A stretch of DNA of 45,415 bases from a virus, in IMG/VR virus record IMGVR_UViG_3300048597_000650, positions 1-45,415 of that record; one strand, given 5' to 3'. How positions within the stretch are numbered: the first letter of the stretch is position 1; each line of letters begins with the position of its first letter. A program made the translations under genes and the position numbers. The notes under the pieces were generated by a model that did not search any database, had not been told where the DNA came from, and saw only the letters and a program-made list of their open reading frames with translations. Below, one piece after another: positions 16,365-25,183 of this stretch.

Positions 16365-16858
16365 CGGTCCAACTCCGCGACAATCGCCGCGCCAACAGGG
16401 CCGAGAAAGGCCGAATTTATCGTTGCAGTCAAACGATCAAAGGGCCCAAAGAACCAGTTGGTCTTGGGAGTAGTGCCTTTTCGCTCTTTCCAACGCGCAA
16501 TAGCATACGCTGTCTGTCGCGCCTCGAGACCACTCTTCCCAAGCTTTAGCTCAGCCCACTTAACCAAACCCTCCATTGCCACCTTGGTTTGGCTAGCACC
16601 AGACTCAACAGGGATGCCATAACTCAATCCCGAGCCAGGCGTCTGGGCGACGACCCGCACCGACAAGCCGGAACGGCTCGTGACTATCTGGACTCCGCTG
16701 GCCAGAGTTCCGCTGGCACGGGGGGCTCTAGCCTTGATGGCTGGCTGCAAGAGCCTGGCCGCGCCCTGAAGTGCCCGAGCGGTCTTGGCGCGGGCAACTT
16801 GATCAGCCTGATAATGCCAGAGCTGACCGGTCTTCTTGATCGCGATGCCAAGGTTCAC
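16361..16858 (-). CDS. HK97 gp10-like neck/tail-completion protein
   Basis: A 165-residue protein. The arrangement AARLLQPAIKARAPRASGTL, then a beta segment and SYGIPVESGASQTK, and a C-terminal helix, is the typical layout of the HK97 gp10-like family (KxxAPxxTGxL followed by xxYxxxVExG). It joins head and tail during completion. GTG start, four-base overlap with the upstream connector gene. Confidence 0.65.
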   Translation of the reverse strand: MNLGIAIKKTGQLWHYQADQVARAKTARALQGAARLLQPAIKARAPRASGTLASGVQIVTSRSGLSVRVVAQTPGSGLSYGIPVESGASQTKVAMEGLVKWAELKLGKSGLEARQTAYAIARWKERKGTTPKTNWFFGPFDRLTATINSAFLGPVGAAIVAELDR

Positions 16859-17514
16859 GAAAAACGATCATCCTGAAACATTCTGCCAAGACCAGATCGA
16901 GATCGAGAAGACCAATTCACAGTTGCTGAGCGCTTAGGTGTGCGACGCTTGAGATGCTCCTCATAAAGCTTGGCCTCGTCGCGACTCCTCATAAAGTACT
17001 CGCCGGAAAGACGAGCATAATCAACACTATCGCCGTCAATGCTAGAATTTTTCTTTTGGGCGTAGTCGTTTGCGGCCTGGCTCAGCACAAGAGAAGCAGC
17101 CAGGTGGCTGACGGCCTCATGATCGATTGCCGGAATGGTAGTGCCCGAAGAGTCAAGTTCGTGAGTTCTCCCATAGATGACTTGGACCGTCCCGGTCACC
17201 GAAGCTGTGATCTGAGGGTGGCCCTCTCCGCTCACTCCTGAAACCCAAGTGTTGCCGGGTAGGCGGATACCGTCTTGGTAGACCTCTTTCACATTCCAGC
17301 CATCGACCCAGCCCGCTATGTCCGTCAGGTTTCCTCGGTGGTCCGTGAGGACTATGCTCCCTGAGCGCACCAAAGGCAGCCTGGTGGAGTAGGCCTTCAC
17401 CGCCCCGCTGATGGCCTGATCTTCCTGGCTGTCGTCGCCGGTGGACAGAATTTCGCTTCCCGCCGGAATTCGATGATTGTTGGAGACGAGGACTCTGAAT
17501 TCAATGAGATTCAT
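16855..17514 (-). CDS. Head-tail connector (gp6-like adaptor)
   Basis: A 219-residue protein directly after the capsid gene. The C-terminal half contains SHLAASLVLSQAANDYAQKK, then YARLSGEYFMRSRDEAKLYE, the helical bundle pattern of connector/adaptor proteins that bind the portal. The N-terminal half (about 1-120) is beta-rich, with SGSIVLTDHRGNLTDIAGW, so it may carry an extra domain. It is the first gene after the capsid terminator. Confidence 0.55.
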   Translation of the reverse strand: MNLIEFRVLVSNNHRIPAGSEILSTGDDSQEDQAISGAVKAYSTRLPLVRSGSIVLTDHRGNLTDIAGWVDGWNVKEVYQDGIRLPGNTWVSGVSGEGHPQITASVTGTVQVIYGRTHELDSSGTTIPAIDHEAVSHLAASLVLSQAANDYAQKKNSSIDGDSVDYARLSGEYFMRSRDEAKLYEEHLKRRTPKRSATVNWSSRSRSGLGRMFQDDRFS

Positions 17515-17526
17515 GCTTATGGGTCC

Positions 17527-17565
17527 GACAAAAGAGGGAGAGGATTCCGCAGAACCCTCTCCCTC
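17527..17565 (-). terminator. Strong terminator hairpin with UGCG loop after the capsid gene
   Basis: Arms 17534-17547 and 17552-17565 pair over 14 positions with one U-G pair in the minus-strand RNA. The loop is UGCG (a UNCG-class tetraloop), followed by UUUUGUC. The hairpin lies 28 bases after the capsid stop and about 13 bases before the connector start. On the plus strand it is followed by a T run after seven bases, so it may also stop antisense transcription. Probably it raises capsid mRNA relative to downstream genes. Confidence 0.8.
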
Positions 17566-17592
17566 GCTGTCATTTTTTTTAGCTTGAGGCTA

Positions 17593-20232
17593 CTAGGTTC
17601 CGCCGCTCACCAGGTTGGCGTGCAGTCCGCGGTGATCGTCCTGGACTCCGCCGTACTCGTGACGAACCTTCCAAACGATGCGATCAAAGTTGAACATATC
17701 GTAGTCGGTAGGCCCTTCCTCTAGAATGAACTCTGGCTCTTCCTTGCCGTCCAAGTAGCCCATTCGCAAGGACGCATGGTCGCGTTTGTCGTTGCCTAGG
17801 AACCAGTTGTTGGAGTCACTGTTTAGGTAGACGCGGTGGACCGAGTGAGGGATAATCTGGCCCTCTTTGGCCTTCACGTTGATGAAGTTCGCGTCGTTGT
17901 TGGCTGACCCCGGAAGCTGAACACTGTTCAGAGCGGTGAAAGCTACGTCTTCGAGTTCGCTCGGGAAGTAGAGGTGAGTTGCTCTAGCTGGGATGGGTCG
18001 GCCTAGCTGCCGCACCACGGCGCCAGAGGTGTGCGCCGCGGCGGTTGTCCCGTCGTACGCCCTTGTGATAGTCAGCGCAGTTGCAGAGCCGACCGCAGTC
18101 ACTCTTACTACCTCCGACTCGATGAGCAGAAGGGCTCCAACAAAGAGTCCTTTGGTCGATGCGACCGTTAGCGAAGTTGCCGAATCGGTAATGTCCGCTC
18201 CAGTGGTAGTGGTGTTGGCGAACTCCTTCTGATTGATCATGTCCAGACGAGAGAGGAAGATCTCGGCCTTTGACAGAGCGGCCGTCCGCAAGTTGCCGTG
18301 AGAGGCGTGATAAAGAACCAGATTCGTCCAACTCGTATCGGTGTTAATGGCTCCGCCGCCGAGCTGGCCGGTGACCATCCGTCCACGGAACAGGTTCTCT
18401 TCGTGACGAGCGCCCTGGCCGATACGTCGAGGAATGTCCTGGAAGGCACGCAGGTCATCATTCTTGATCATCTTGCGAGTGATAACCGCAAGTCCGCCGC
18501 GGGTATCCACGTTGTATCCGCGCTTAGCTTCACCAGGGAATCCAAGGTTGGGGTACTGAGTATCTTCCGGCACGATGGGGAGGCCGGAATAGCCGTGCAT
18601 CAAGAGGCCCTGTTGCTCCTTGAAGTCCGTTACTCCCGGCTGGATGTAAATGATGTCTTCGAAGTGGCGCGGAGAGTCTTCGAAGTACTGCAGCATCACC
18701 TTGTTCATCGCGTTGCTCAGGATGAGAGGCAAGTCCCCGGACACAGCCTCCGACAAGGCTCCTCGGCCCCGCTCGAACCAACTCTTGACAGAATAGACCT
18801 GGCCCAGGTTCCTGTACTGTTGCTTCTGAGCCTCAGTCAGACTGCTGTCCCGAACTGGGTCATAGCCGAAGAGAAGTTCGCCCTCCTGCATCCACTTGTC
18901 GCCCTGGTCGTGCGTAATGGAGACGCTCACTCCGGCCTCCTGGACAGGACCCGAAACGGGTGAATGCTCGGCGATTACCGCGCGAACATTGTCGATCTCT
19001 TGCTGCAGTTCAGCGGCCTCGAACAGACGGTTCTCGAATCGACTCCGCACCAAAGCGGCGGCCTTGTCGGGAAGCTTGCTGTTCTCGAGCATCCGATCCA
19101 ATCGGATGGCCGCAGTCTCCAGGCGCGCCTCTCGGTTGGCCCTGGCGGTCTCGCTCTCGGCAATACTCTCGGTTACGGGCGGTCCGACTGCTACAGTTTC
19201 GTCTGTGACCTCCTCAGCCGGGGCTCTGGTAGACGCCAGCTTGGCTAGCACCTTAAGGGCCTCCTCGGTCTTGCCCTCGCCGATGAAGTCCATGGCGACC
19301 TCGATCATCGGCTGGGAAGGATCCATCTCCAGCAGTACCTTGGCTGATGCCCCGGCCAGTTCCGATTCAGTAAAGCTCCCGACAGCCGCCGGAGCTACGC
19401 CGGCCTTATGGCCGAACTTCAGCAAAAACGTGATAAGTCTCTTCTTATTAGGGTTCACGTTGTATCTCCTTTCGTAGTTCTCGGAGGCGATTAGCCTCGT
19501 TATTTTGCCGCCGGCGGCTGGCCGGTCAACTATTGTTCCTTCGTAAATGTGATCGATAGCGATCACGATGGCACCGCGACGTCCCTCGGCTACGCCCTCG
19601 CGGCTCTGGCCGATGCCATCAATGCTGATGCCGAACGGAATGGGTCCACCCATCTCCGTCGCTCGCAGGAGGAGGCTGCGCACGTGCTCGGATACGCACT
19701 CGAAATCAGCAAGGACGGCGAACTTTCCGTTCTCCTCTCCTTCACGAACGTTCACCCCCCATCCAGCAATGTTGGCGACCAGGCCGGGAGCCGCGTCGCG
19801 GTACTGGGTGGGAACGTGCTCGCGCTGATTCTGCTCGTAGCCGTAGAGACTGATCGGGGCCCGCTCAAAAAGATGGAGAGCCTGGCGGAGAATCTCTGAC
19901 GAGTAGTAACGACCGTTAAGAGACCATCCGGAAGTGATGAAGACCATCTCCCACTGGCGGCCCCTTTCCGTCTCGCGAATTGAGCCGGTAAGGACCAGAG
20001 GGGTCGGTCTAGCGCTTTCCTCCAAGGAGTCGGTAAAGACAACGCCAGCCAGCTCGGGAGCCTGCTGGACAGACTCTGTCGATTGCTGCTCTTCCGGGCC
20101 AGCCGCCGATGTCCCGGAATCAGTAGGAATGGAAGAGGGCTCACCTTGCGGCAAGCCCTCTTCATTCTCCCATAGCCTGATTCGCTTCGGCCTGGACCGC
20201 GCGAATAGTCTGATTCCTGGGGGTTTAGACAT
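17593..20232 (-). CDS. Prohead protease-major capsid protein fusion
   Basis: An 879-residue protein. Residues about 85-270 form a prohead-protease-like domain: SGWSLNGRYYSSEIL at about 100-115, a His in REHVPTQ at about 141 and a Ser in PFGISIDG at about 201 fit the His/Ser pair of T4 gp21/HK97-type proteases. Residues about 290-445 are helical and charged, like a scaffold (delta) segment. From about 447 the sequence (YDPVRDSSLTEAQKQQYRNL, then RGMVTGQ, LPIVPEDTQYPNLGF) reads as a major capsid domain. An Ig-like beta insertion lies at about 674-744 (TSLTVASTKGLFVGALLLIE). Fusing all three steps would require self-cleavage. The start is MSKPPG at 20232, overlapping the upstream stop by eight bases; longer forms overlap that gene. 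Confidence 0.75.
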   Translation of the reverse strand: MSKPPGIRLFARSRPKRIRLWENEEGLPQGEPSSIPTDSGTSAAGPEEQQSTESVQQAPELAGVVFTDSLEESARPTPLVLTGSIRETERGRQWEMVFITSGWSLNGRYYSSEILRQALHLFERAPISLYGYEQNQREHVPTQYRDAAPGLVANIAGWGVNVREGEENGKFAVLADFECVSEHVRSLLLRATEMGGPIPFGISIDGIGQSREGVAEGRRGAIVIAIDHIYEGTIVDRPAAGGKITRLIASENYERRYNVNPNKKRLITFLLKFGHKAGVAPAAVGSFTESELAGASAKVLLEMDPSQPMIEVAMDFIGEGKTEEALKVLAKLASTRAPAEEVTDETVAVGPPVTESIAESETARANREARLETAAIRLDRMLENSKLPDKAAALVRSRFENRLFEAAELQQEIDNVRAVIAEHSPVSGPVQEAGVSVSITHDQGDKWMQEGELLFGYDPVRDSSLTEAQKQQYRNLGQVYSVKSWFERGRGALSEAVSGDLPLILSNAMNKVMLQYFEDSPRHFEDIIYIQPGVTDFKEQQGLLMHGYSGLPIVPEDTQYPNLGFPGEAKRGYNVDTRGGLAVITRKMIKNDDLRAFQDIPRRIGQGARHEENLFRGRMVTGQLGGGAINTDTSWTNLVLYHASHGNLRTAALSKAEIFLSRLDMINQKEFANTTTTGADITDSATSLTVASTKGLFVGALLLIESEVVRVTAVGSATALTITRAYDGTTAAAHTSGAVVRQLGRPIPARATHLYFPSELEDVAFTALNSVQLPGSANNDANFINVKAKEGQIIPHSVHRVYLNSDSNNWFLGNDKRDHASLRMGYLDGKEEPEFILEEGPTDYDMFNFDRIVWKVRHEYGGVQDDHRGLHANLVSGGT

Positions 20233-20455
20233 CGGGAACAAAGTATTCCTGGCCATCGGGCCAAGACAGGAAGCGGACCTGATTGGCTCCCGTGCGATGG
20301 GCCCAGGCCGCGGTGCGATCTTTGCCCAGAATCTTCTGAGCGGCGTCATACCCTGCCTGGGTATCGAACTCGAAATCTCCCTCGCGGGTAGCGAGAACGA
20401 GAGAAGGCTCCTTAGGGGGAGCCTTCTTGATTTCGGTTTTGGTGTCTTTAGACAT
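20225..20455 (-). CDS. Small protein upstream of the capsid fusion
   Basis: A 76-residue protein. The N-terminus is Lys/Glu-rich (SKDTKTEIKKAPPKEPS). The remainder contains GDFEFDTQAGYDAAQKILG and RFLSWPDGQEYFVPD, a small alpha/beta pattern. No family is recognised. It overlaps the upstream gene by one base and the capsid gene by eight. It could be a minor head protein or scaffold accessory; this is inference from place. A 9-base inverted repeat at 20403-20411 and 20418-20426 lies in its coding sequence. Confidence 0.5.
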   Translation of the reverse strand: MSKDTKTEIKKAPPKEPSLVLATREGDFEFDTQAGYDAAQKILGKDRTAAWAHRTGANQVRFLSWPDGQEYFVPDV

Positions 20456-20766
20456 CAGCGTGTCTCCTTCTTGTAAATATGCTCCAGCAGAGCCCTCAAC
20501 TCAAATTCCTGACCATCCAAAACGTAGGGACCCAAAGATTCAGCCGCCTTCCCTTCGGCGGACCACTCTTGCCAAAACTCACCCCGCGGACCGAAATGTG
20601 ATTCCGCCCCTATGAGGGCGATGTGATGGAGTGCCCCGTTATAGAATGCTCCGTCCACCATCGGCAGAGTACAAAGGTCTTTTCTCTCCAGGTTAGAGCG
20701 CTCTACCTCGGTAAAGGACACCAAGAGACATCGGTCCTCTAACTGGTGGCCTACTACCGGAACCAT
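20455..20766 (-). CDS. Small protein of unknown function, head module
   Basis: A 103-residue protein that overlaps the portal gene end by 13 bases. GAAGG site six bases before the ATG. It contains DGAFYNGALHHIALIGAESH and GPRGEFWQEWSAEGKA, with no motif I can place. It is probably a minor head protein, given its place between portal and protease-capsid genes. Confidence 0.5.
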   Translation of the reverse strand: MVPVVGHQLEDRCLLVSFTEVERSNLERKDLCTLPMVDGAFYNGALHHIALIGAESHFGPRGEFWQEWSAEGKAAESLGPYVLDGQEFELRALLEHIYKKETR

Positions 20767-23726
20767 CTAACCTTCTCCATCGCCTTGATCACGTTATTCG
20801 CCTTTTGCAGCCCTTGATCGACCTCGTACCAGGTAACCAGAGATTCTCCTGAGTCTTGCCTTTTGGTTATTACCATAAAGACGGAGGCTTCGCCAGTCGG
20901 GTCCTTCTGAAACCTCTTGAAATAGTAGTACTGACCCATCCGGCCAAAGAAGCCCCTAGCGTCCGGGTCTCGCAAGGTCTCTAACGCAATTGGATAGAGG
21001 CGAGGTCGGTCCCGATGGCCAGGAATGGTGAAGTGAGTTAGGCAAGAACCTCCGTCCTCATAACGCAGGCCAACCGTGCCACCAATCTTGGCGGGCATCG
21101 GGCCGCGAGCCTCGATTGCTGCGAGCTGCTGTGACAAATCGAGGCCGGAGATGTCCCATTCAGGAACAACTGGCGCCGGTAAGCGGCCCTGTTTAGCCAA
21201 GAAGCCTCCGCTCGTAGTCCATGCCGCGCCTTCGGCTTGGAACACTTCTCTGGCTACAGCCGGAAAGACCGATACTGCTTGAAATGCGGCGGGAAGCCCT
21301 TCATCGGAGAACAGTTCTGCATCATACCTCCCAAATGGCGATGAGGCTCCGCCTACGCTAGGGAGGTATGTACATCCACATTTCCTATGCATCGGAAGAC
21401 TGGGGCCTTCACGCAGGAGATAGACTTTTCCTGAGTGAGGATCGCACCTTCCACAGGGACCACTTGAACTCTTGATCCTTAAGAACTTTCGGGCGATACC
21501 GGCAAGCGGATTTTCTCGTTGATAATCGAGAAGCGCCATCTGCTCAGCTCTTCTCACTGCTTTGAGCTGGAAATACTCGGCATTGTCGGCAATCTTATCG
21601 CCCATAGCCGCGGCCAAGCTGTCCCGTAGTCGCGTATCTGACGCGAGAGACCCCGCGAACTGTGCCATCGTTAAGCCCTGTGACTTTGCTTCCGTGGCGC
21701 GCTTGCGAATCTCGGCCGCGAAATCAAGGCTGCTGAAGTAGGCCCAGGCTTCACCCTCTCGTCGAATGTTGCGATTGCGCCCTCCGACGCTGCGATCTAT
21801 TCCATCCGGCGCCCGACGGATAACTTCCAGAGACACTCGGCGCTGCCAGGTCAACTCCTCAGGCTCTCTTCCGGCCCTGGGGATGAATATCGAGCCGCTT
21901 GGCACTGTCAAGCCCCATGGCTGAAACGACTTATCAACAAAGCTTTTGGCGCTATCAGCCATCAAAGAAAAGCCCTTGGCGGGATAATCCTTACGGAACT
22001 TCTCTGAAATGCCGATCAGTCGATCCTCAATATCGTCCAGGTTAATCTCAAGGCCACTGTTTTTAAGGAGAACTTGAGATGCCAGTCGCGACATGGCCTC
22101 TGCGTGAGTTCTCGCGGCCTCGCGTGTTAGCTGAACAGATTCGGTTCGATTCTCTAGTTCCGATACGAGACTTTGTTCATATTCAGCAGCAAGGACTTTT
22201 TTTTTTAGGTCTTCAGAAGATTCTGACTCAGCAACGAACGTCGCCTCGGGGAGCTTTGTCGGATACTGTTGTTGGAGGGTCTGCTTCTGTAACTCCAGCC
22301 GTTGCTTGACCATCTCCTTAGCCTGGGCAAGAGACTGCTCATCGACCCCGGGGAAGTCTCCTAAACCCAGGCCCGAAGCAGCCATTCGGTAGGCTCTGGC
22401 TGCCTCGACGTTCGAGATGTACCCCTGTTGCTCCCCGAGCTGCAGGGCTTCGGCAAGCTTTTTGAGCATATCGCCGATTAGGTCGTAGGCCGATCGGTCT
22501 GGGTCGCGAGAAACGATCTCGAATTTCAGATCATCTTCTGTCATGCCGGCCAAGGTGCCAGCGCGAATCAGGTTCCGTAACGCGCGCACAATACAGCGTC
22601 GGAGGAAGGAGCGAAGTTGGCCCTTTCTGTCGCGGGTGAACGCCCAGACCGGAGTGTCCATGTTCGCGCTAGTAGCCTTGTTGACGTCACCGCCGCTGGC
22701 GAAGTAATGCTCTGGCATGATCAGTCCGCCGAAGCAGATGAGCATTATTAGCTTGATAAAAGCCACGCTGTCTTCAAGGTGAAGCTCGGGAGACTTTGGA
22801 TCCCAGTCCTCGCCGTTCCCATGGACCTTTAGGGAGCCGGGCACAGGTGGCCCTTGCTCATTTAGCTCGTCACGCTTCTGATCGATGATTGCCTGATCAT
22901 CTGTATCCAGCTTGACGAACCAAGAAAAGTTCCGCTGAAACTGGACTCGTTCAATCTCAGTGAACGTTAGTGTGTCCAAGTAGTCTAGCCAGTCCGAAAC
23001 GACTAGCAGATCGCTGAAGCCTCGAGTCTGTCCGGTCAGCGTGTTGATTTGCAGGACATGAACGTCGCCATCAAGATTCTGCTCGTCGATGATCGATAGG
23101 TGATGCTTTACATGTCTGGCTTCCCCGACGCAGAACTCAAGGGGCTGTCGCAGTGTCACCCGATGCATCCGCTCGGCATCAAGGGGATCTCTTTCTACGT
23201 GCCTGACGTTCTCGGGTAGTATTGCGCAGAGCTTGGCTATGCCTTCAGCGTCCGGCAGTCCCTCCCAGTAAAACCACTCTGCTTCAACGGATAGCGTCTC
23301 GACCCGCTTCGAGAAAAGGTCGTCCCACTGGTTCTTTTCCCACCATTTATCAAGGTATTTCTGAACCCGCTCTCTTTTCTTGGGATCTGTGGCCAGGGAG
23401 CGCACCCGAAAGCCCTCCGAGGTCACAAAGGCCTTCAAGTTCTGAATCCCGCGCTTGGCTACCGGATTCTGCCGCCAGAGATAACGAGCGATCTCCCGCA
23501 TTCGCTCGTGTTTCATTTCGGACAGGTCTCGGCGATTGTCGCGGGTGAGAGGCGGCTTAACCGCTGTCCGAGTAGGCGCGGGACCGTCCTCGACAAACCT
23601 TCGGCGGCGCTTGCGCGGCTCTGGCTCGGCCACTGATGTCTGCGCAGCTTGACCCTCAAGAGAGTGACCTTGCGCCGGGACCTGCTTTGGGGCGCGCCAT
23701 CGATCAAGTATGCCGAAAAGAGCCAT
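20754..23726 (-). CDS. Portal protein fused to MuF domain and C-terminal nuclease-like domain
   Basis: A 990-residue protein. Residues about 60-450 are a SPP1/lambda-B-like portal: ARYLWRQNPVAKRGIQNLKAF, then FGGLIMPEHYFASGGDVNKA. Residues about 600-790 match the MuF/gp7-type head morphogenesis domain; the zinc-like Cys cluster CGRCDPHSGK and MHRKCGCTYLP lies at about 755-785. Residues about 860-990 form an extra domain with SCLTHFTIPGHRDRPRL, then YYYFKRF and VFMVITKRQDSGESLVTWYE, a pattern I read as a BECR-fold (phage Barnase-EndoU-ColicinE5/D-RelE-like) nuclease. The normal portal is 450-520 residues. Its stop lies 13 bases into the next gene. Confidence 0.8.
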   Translation of the reverse strand: MALFGILDRWRAPKQVPAQGHSLEGQAAQTSVAEPEPRKRRRRFVEDGPAPTRTAVKPPLTRDNRRDLSEMKHERMREIARYLWRQNPVAKRGIQNLKAFVTSEGFRVRSLATDPKKRERVQKYLDKWWEKNQWDDLFSKRVETLSVEAEWFYWEGLPDAEGIAKLCAILPENVRHVERDPLDAERMHRVTLRQPLEFCVGEARHVKHHLSIIDEQNLDGDVHVLQINTLTGQTRGFSDLLVVSDWLDYLDTLTFTEIERVQFQRNFSWFVKLDTDDQAIIDQKRDELNEQGPPVPGSLKVHGNGEDWDPKSPELHLEDSVAFIKLIMLICFGGLIMPEHYFASGGDVNKATSANMDTPVWAFTRDRKGQLRSFLRRCIVRALRNLIRAGTLAGMTEDDLKFEIVSRDPDRSAYDLIGDMLKKLAEALQLGEQQGYISNVEAARAYRMAASGLGLGDFPGVDEQSLAQAKEMVKQRLELQKQTLQQQYPTKLPEATFVAESESSEDLKKKVLAAEYEQSLVSELENRTESVQLTREAARTHAEAMSRLASQVLLKNSGLEINLDDIEDRLIGISEKFRKDYPAKGFSLMADSAKSFVDKSFQPWGLTVPSGSIFIPRAGREPEELTWQRRVSLEVIRRAPDGIDRSVGGRNRNIRREGEAWAYFSSLDFAAEIRKRATEAKSQGLTMAQFAGSLASDTRLRDSLAAAMGDKIADNAEYFQLKAVRRAEQMALLDYQRENPLAGIARKFLRIKSSSGPCGRCDPHSGKVYLLREGPSLPMHRKCGCTYLPSVGGASSPFGRYDAELFSDEGLPAAFQAVSVFPAVAREVFQAEGAAWTTSGGFLAKQGRLPAPVVPEWDISGLDLSQQLAAIEARGPMPAKIGGTVGLRYEDGGSCLTHFTIPGHRDRPRLYPIALETLRDPDARGFFGRMGQYYYFKRFQKDPTGEASVFMVITKRQDSGESLVTWYEVDQGLQKANNVIKAMEKVRWFR

Positions 23727-25183
23727 TAGGACGCCATCCTCTGGCGAATCTGCGGACGCTTCGGCTTGTAGGCATCCGCGGGGACTATGATCTGTCTGGC
23801 GCTGGTAATTTTCACGGTTTGTTCACGTTCGGGGAAGAGCAATGACATCGCCATGATTAGCGCGTCGATGCGATTGGGGCTGTACTTGGACTCCAAGGGT
23901 GACCAATCGGTCATCTCATTTTCGAGCTTCTTCAGGAGGAGCTTGGCCAGGTGGTGAACCCTGTGCTTCTCCCAGAGTCCGGAATACAGCTCGATCCGGC
24001 TCAGCTTGTCTAGTTCCTGAGAGTTGATCTCGTCGATGGGAGGGAGTTCGAATTTCTCCCCATCGGCGACCATCTCGATGTTCCGGCGAACCAGGTTTCC
24101 GCCGCGAACCGTTTCAACTTTTATTCCGTCTACATCAAAGTCTCGGCAGGCCTCGATGAGTGCCTTGCCCCACTCTTCGGCACTACCGTGAACGCTGTAG
24201 TCGCCAAGCACGTAGGCGTGACCATTGGCGCACTTCCCGACAACTACAATGCCGTTCTCGTCGGAGCGACTGTTGGAGCTGATTGCAGGGTCGACGCCCA
24301 CGGCAATCTGTACAAGCGCTGGGGCTTCTTCCACCCGGTCGGCGTCAATCTTAGCTTCCGTCCAATAGGCGCCTTCAACTTCGTCAAGGACTTCGCCCTC
24401 TAACTCTTGCCGACCCATAGTTGTGTCGGCATAAGTCTCCTCCAATTCGAGGAGTGATTCATCAGCCAGGTTGCCGGAGTTTTCCCAGGTCGTTCCGCGG
24501 GTAACGACGATTCGACTCGACTCCCCGGCTTTGGCTCTCTCGAGAAGCTGATTCAAGATCGGGTGTCGCCGCTTGGGCGTCGTCGTTATGATGATCTTCG
24601 GCTTGCCTAGCCGGATGGCTGGAATCAGGAAGTCCCAGCACTTCCTGGAGTTCTTTAGAGCGCATAGCTCTTCGACCCAGAGGGTGTCGAACTGGCCTCC
24701 CCTGAGCAGCTCTGGCTCCTCGGAAGAGAAGTAGGTGAGCTGAGCGCCGTTCTTCCAAACCAGGCGCCGCTTCGAGGATAAAAACCTTGGCTTGTTCCAG
24801 GGCGGGCAAATCTCGAGGATTCCACTTTCACCCTCAACAACCACATCTCGGGCAACTGCCGCTGTTGGGGCGAGAACACATATCCGACGAGCCTCGCCGG
24901 ACTCAACCCTCTCTCGGATAGCCTCGGCAGCGGTTCTTGTCTTCCCGAATCCTCGGCCGGCCATGAGTAGCCAGATGAACCAGGTTAACAAGATCGGTAG
25001 GCACTGCTTGGGCCTTCGCCAGTGCGACCACTCGTAGCGCAGGACTTGCCATTCGTCCTCGGTTAGACTCTCGTAGAACTCTTCTGCCTCTGCAGGCATA
25101 AGGGCCAGTTGCTCTGCCGTCGACATGTTGTCGATGTCGAGCCCGAGGTCCAGGCACTCCTCAAGGGAGTCACCGCTTATCAT
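23726..25183 (-). CDS. terL: Terminase large subunit
   Basis: A 485-residue protein. Walker A motif GRGFGKTR at 76-83, Walker B DTLWVEE at 166-172 with catalytic Glu, and a coupling/motif III segment IIITTTPKRR. The C-terminal nuclease domain begins near AVGVDPAISS (about 294) with the first metal-binding Asp, then a conserved VEWGKALIEACRD region. It is the ATP-driven motor and headful or cos nuclease that packages DNA into the prohead. It overlaps the small subunit gene by 14 bases; ATG at 25183 has an AAGG directly adjacent and ATG at codon 20 is an alternative start. Confidence 0.9.
   Translation of the reverse strand: MISGDSLEECLDLGLDIDNMSTAEQLALMPAEAEEFYESLTEDEWQVLRYEWSHWRRPKQCLPILLTWFIWLLMAGRGFGKTRTAAEAIRERVESGEARRICVLAPTAAVARDVVVEGESGILEICPPWNKPRFLSSKRRLVWKNGAQLTYFSSEEPELLRGGQFDTLWVEELCALKNSRKCWDFLIPAIRLGKPKIIITTTPKRRHPILNQLLERAKAGESSRIVVTRGTTWENSGNLADESLLELEETYADTTMGRQELEGEVLDEVEGAYWTEAKIDADRVEEAPALVQIAVGVDPAISSNSRSDENGIVVVGKCANGHAYVLGDYSVHGSAEEWGKALIEACRDFDVDGIKVETVRGGNLVRRNIEMVADGEKFELPPIDEINSQELDKLSRIELYSGLWEKHRVHHLAKLLLKKLENEMTDWSPLESKYSPNRIDALIMAMSLLFPEREQTVKITSARQIIVPADAYKPKRPQIRQRMAS

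Noticed and set aside
18298-18963. 221-codon open frame on the plus strand
   Set aside because: It lies antisense to the well supported capsid fusion gene and has no matching ribosome site, no neighbours and no protein-like composition. The same holds for other plus-strand frames of 60-266 codons across the window; they mirror the high-GC reading frames of minus-strand genes.
20403-20426. Inverted repeat GAAGGCTCC / GGAGCCTTC as a terminator
   Set aside because: It lies inside a coding sequence and is not followed by a T run on the minus strand; an RNA structure or chance is more likely.
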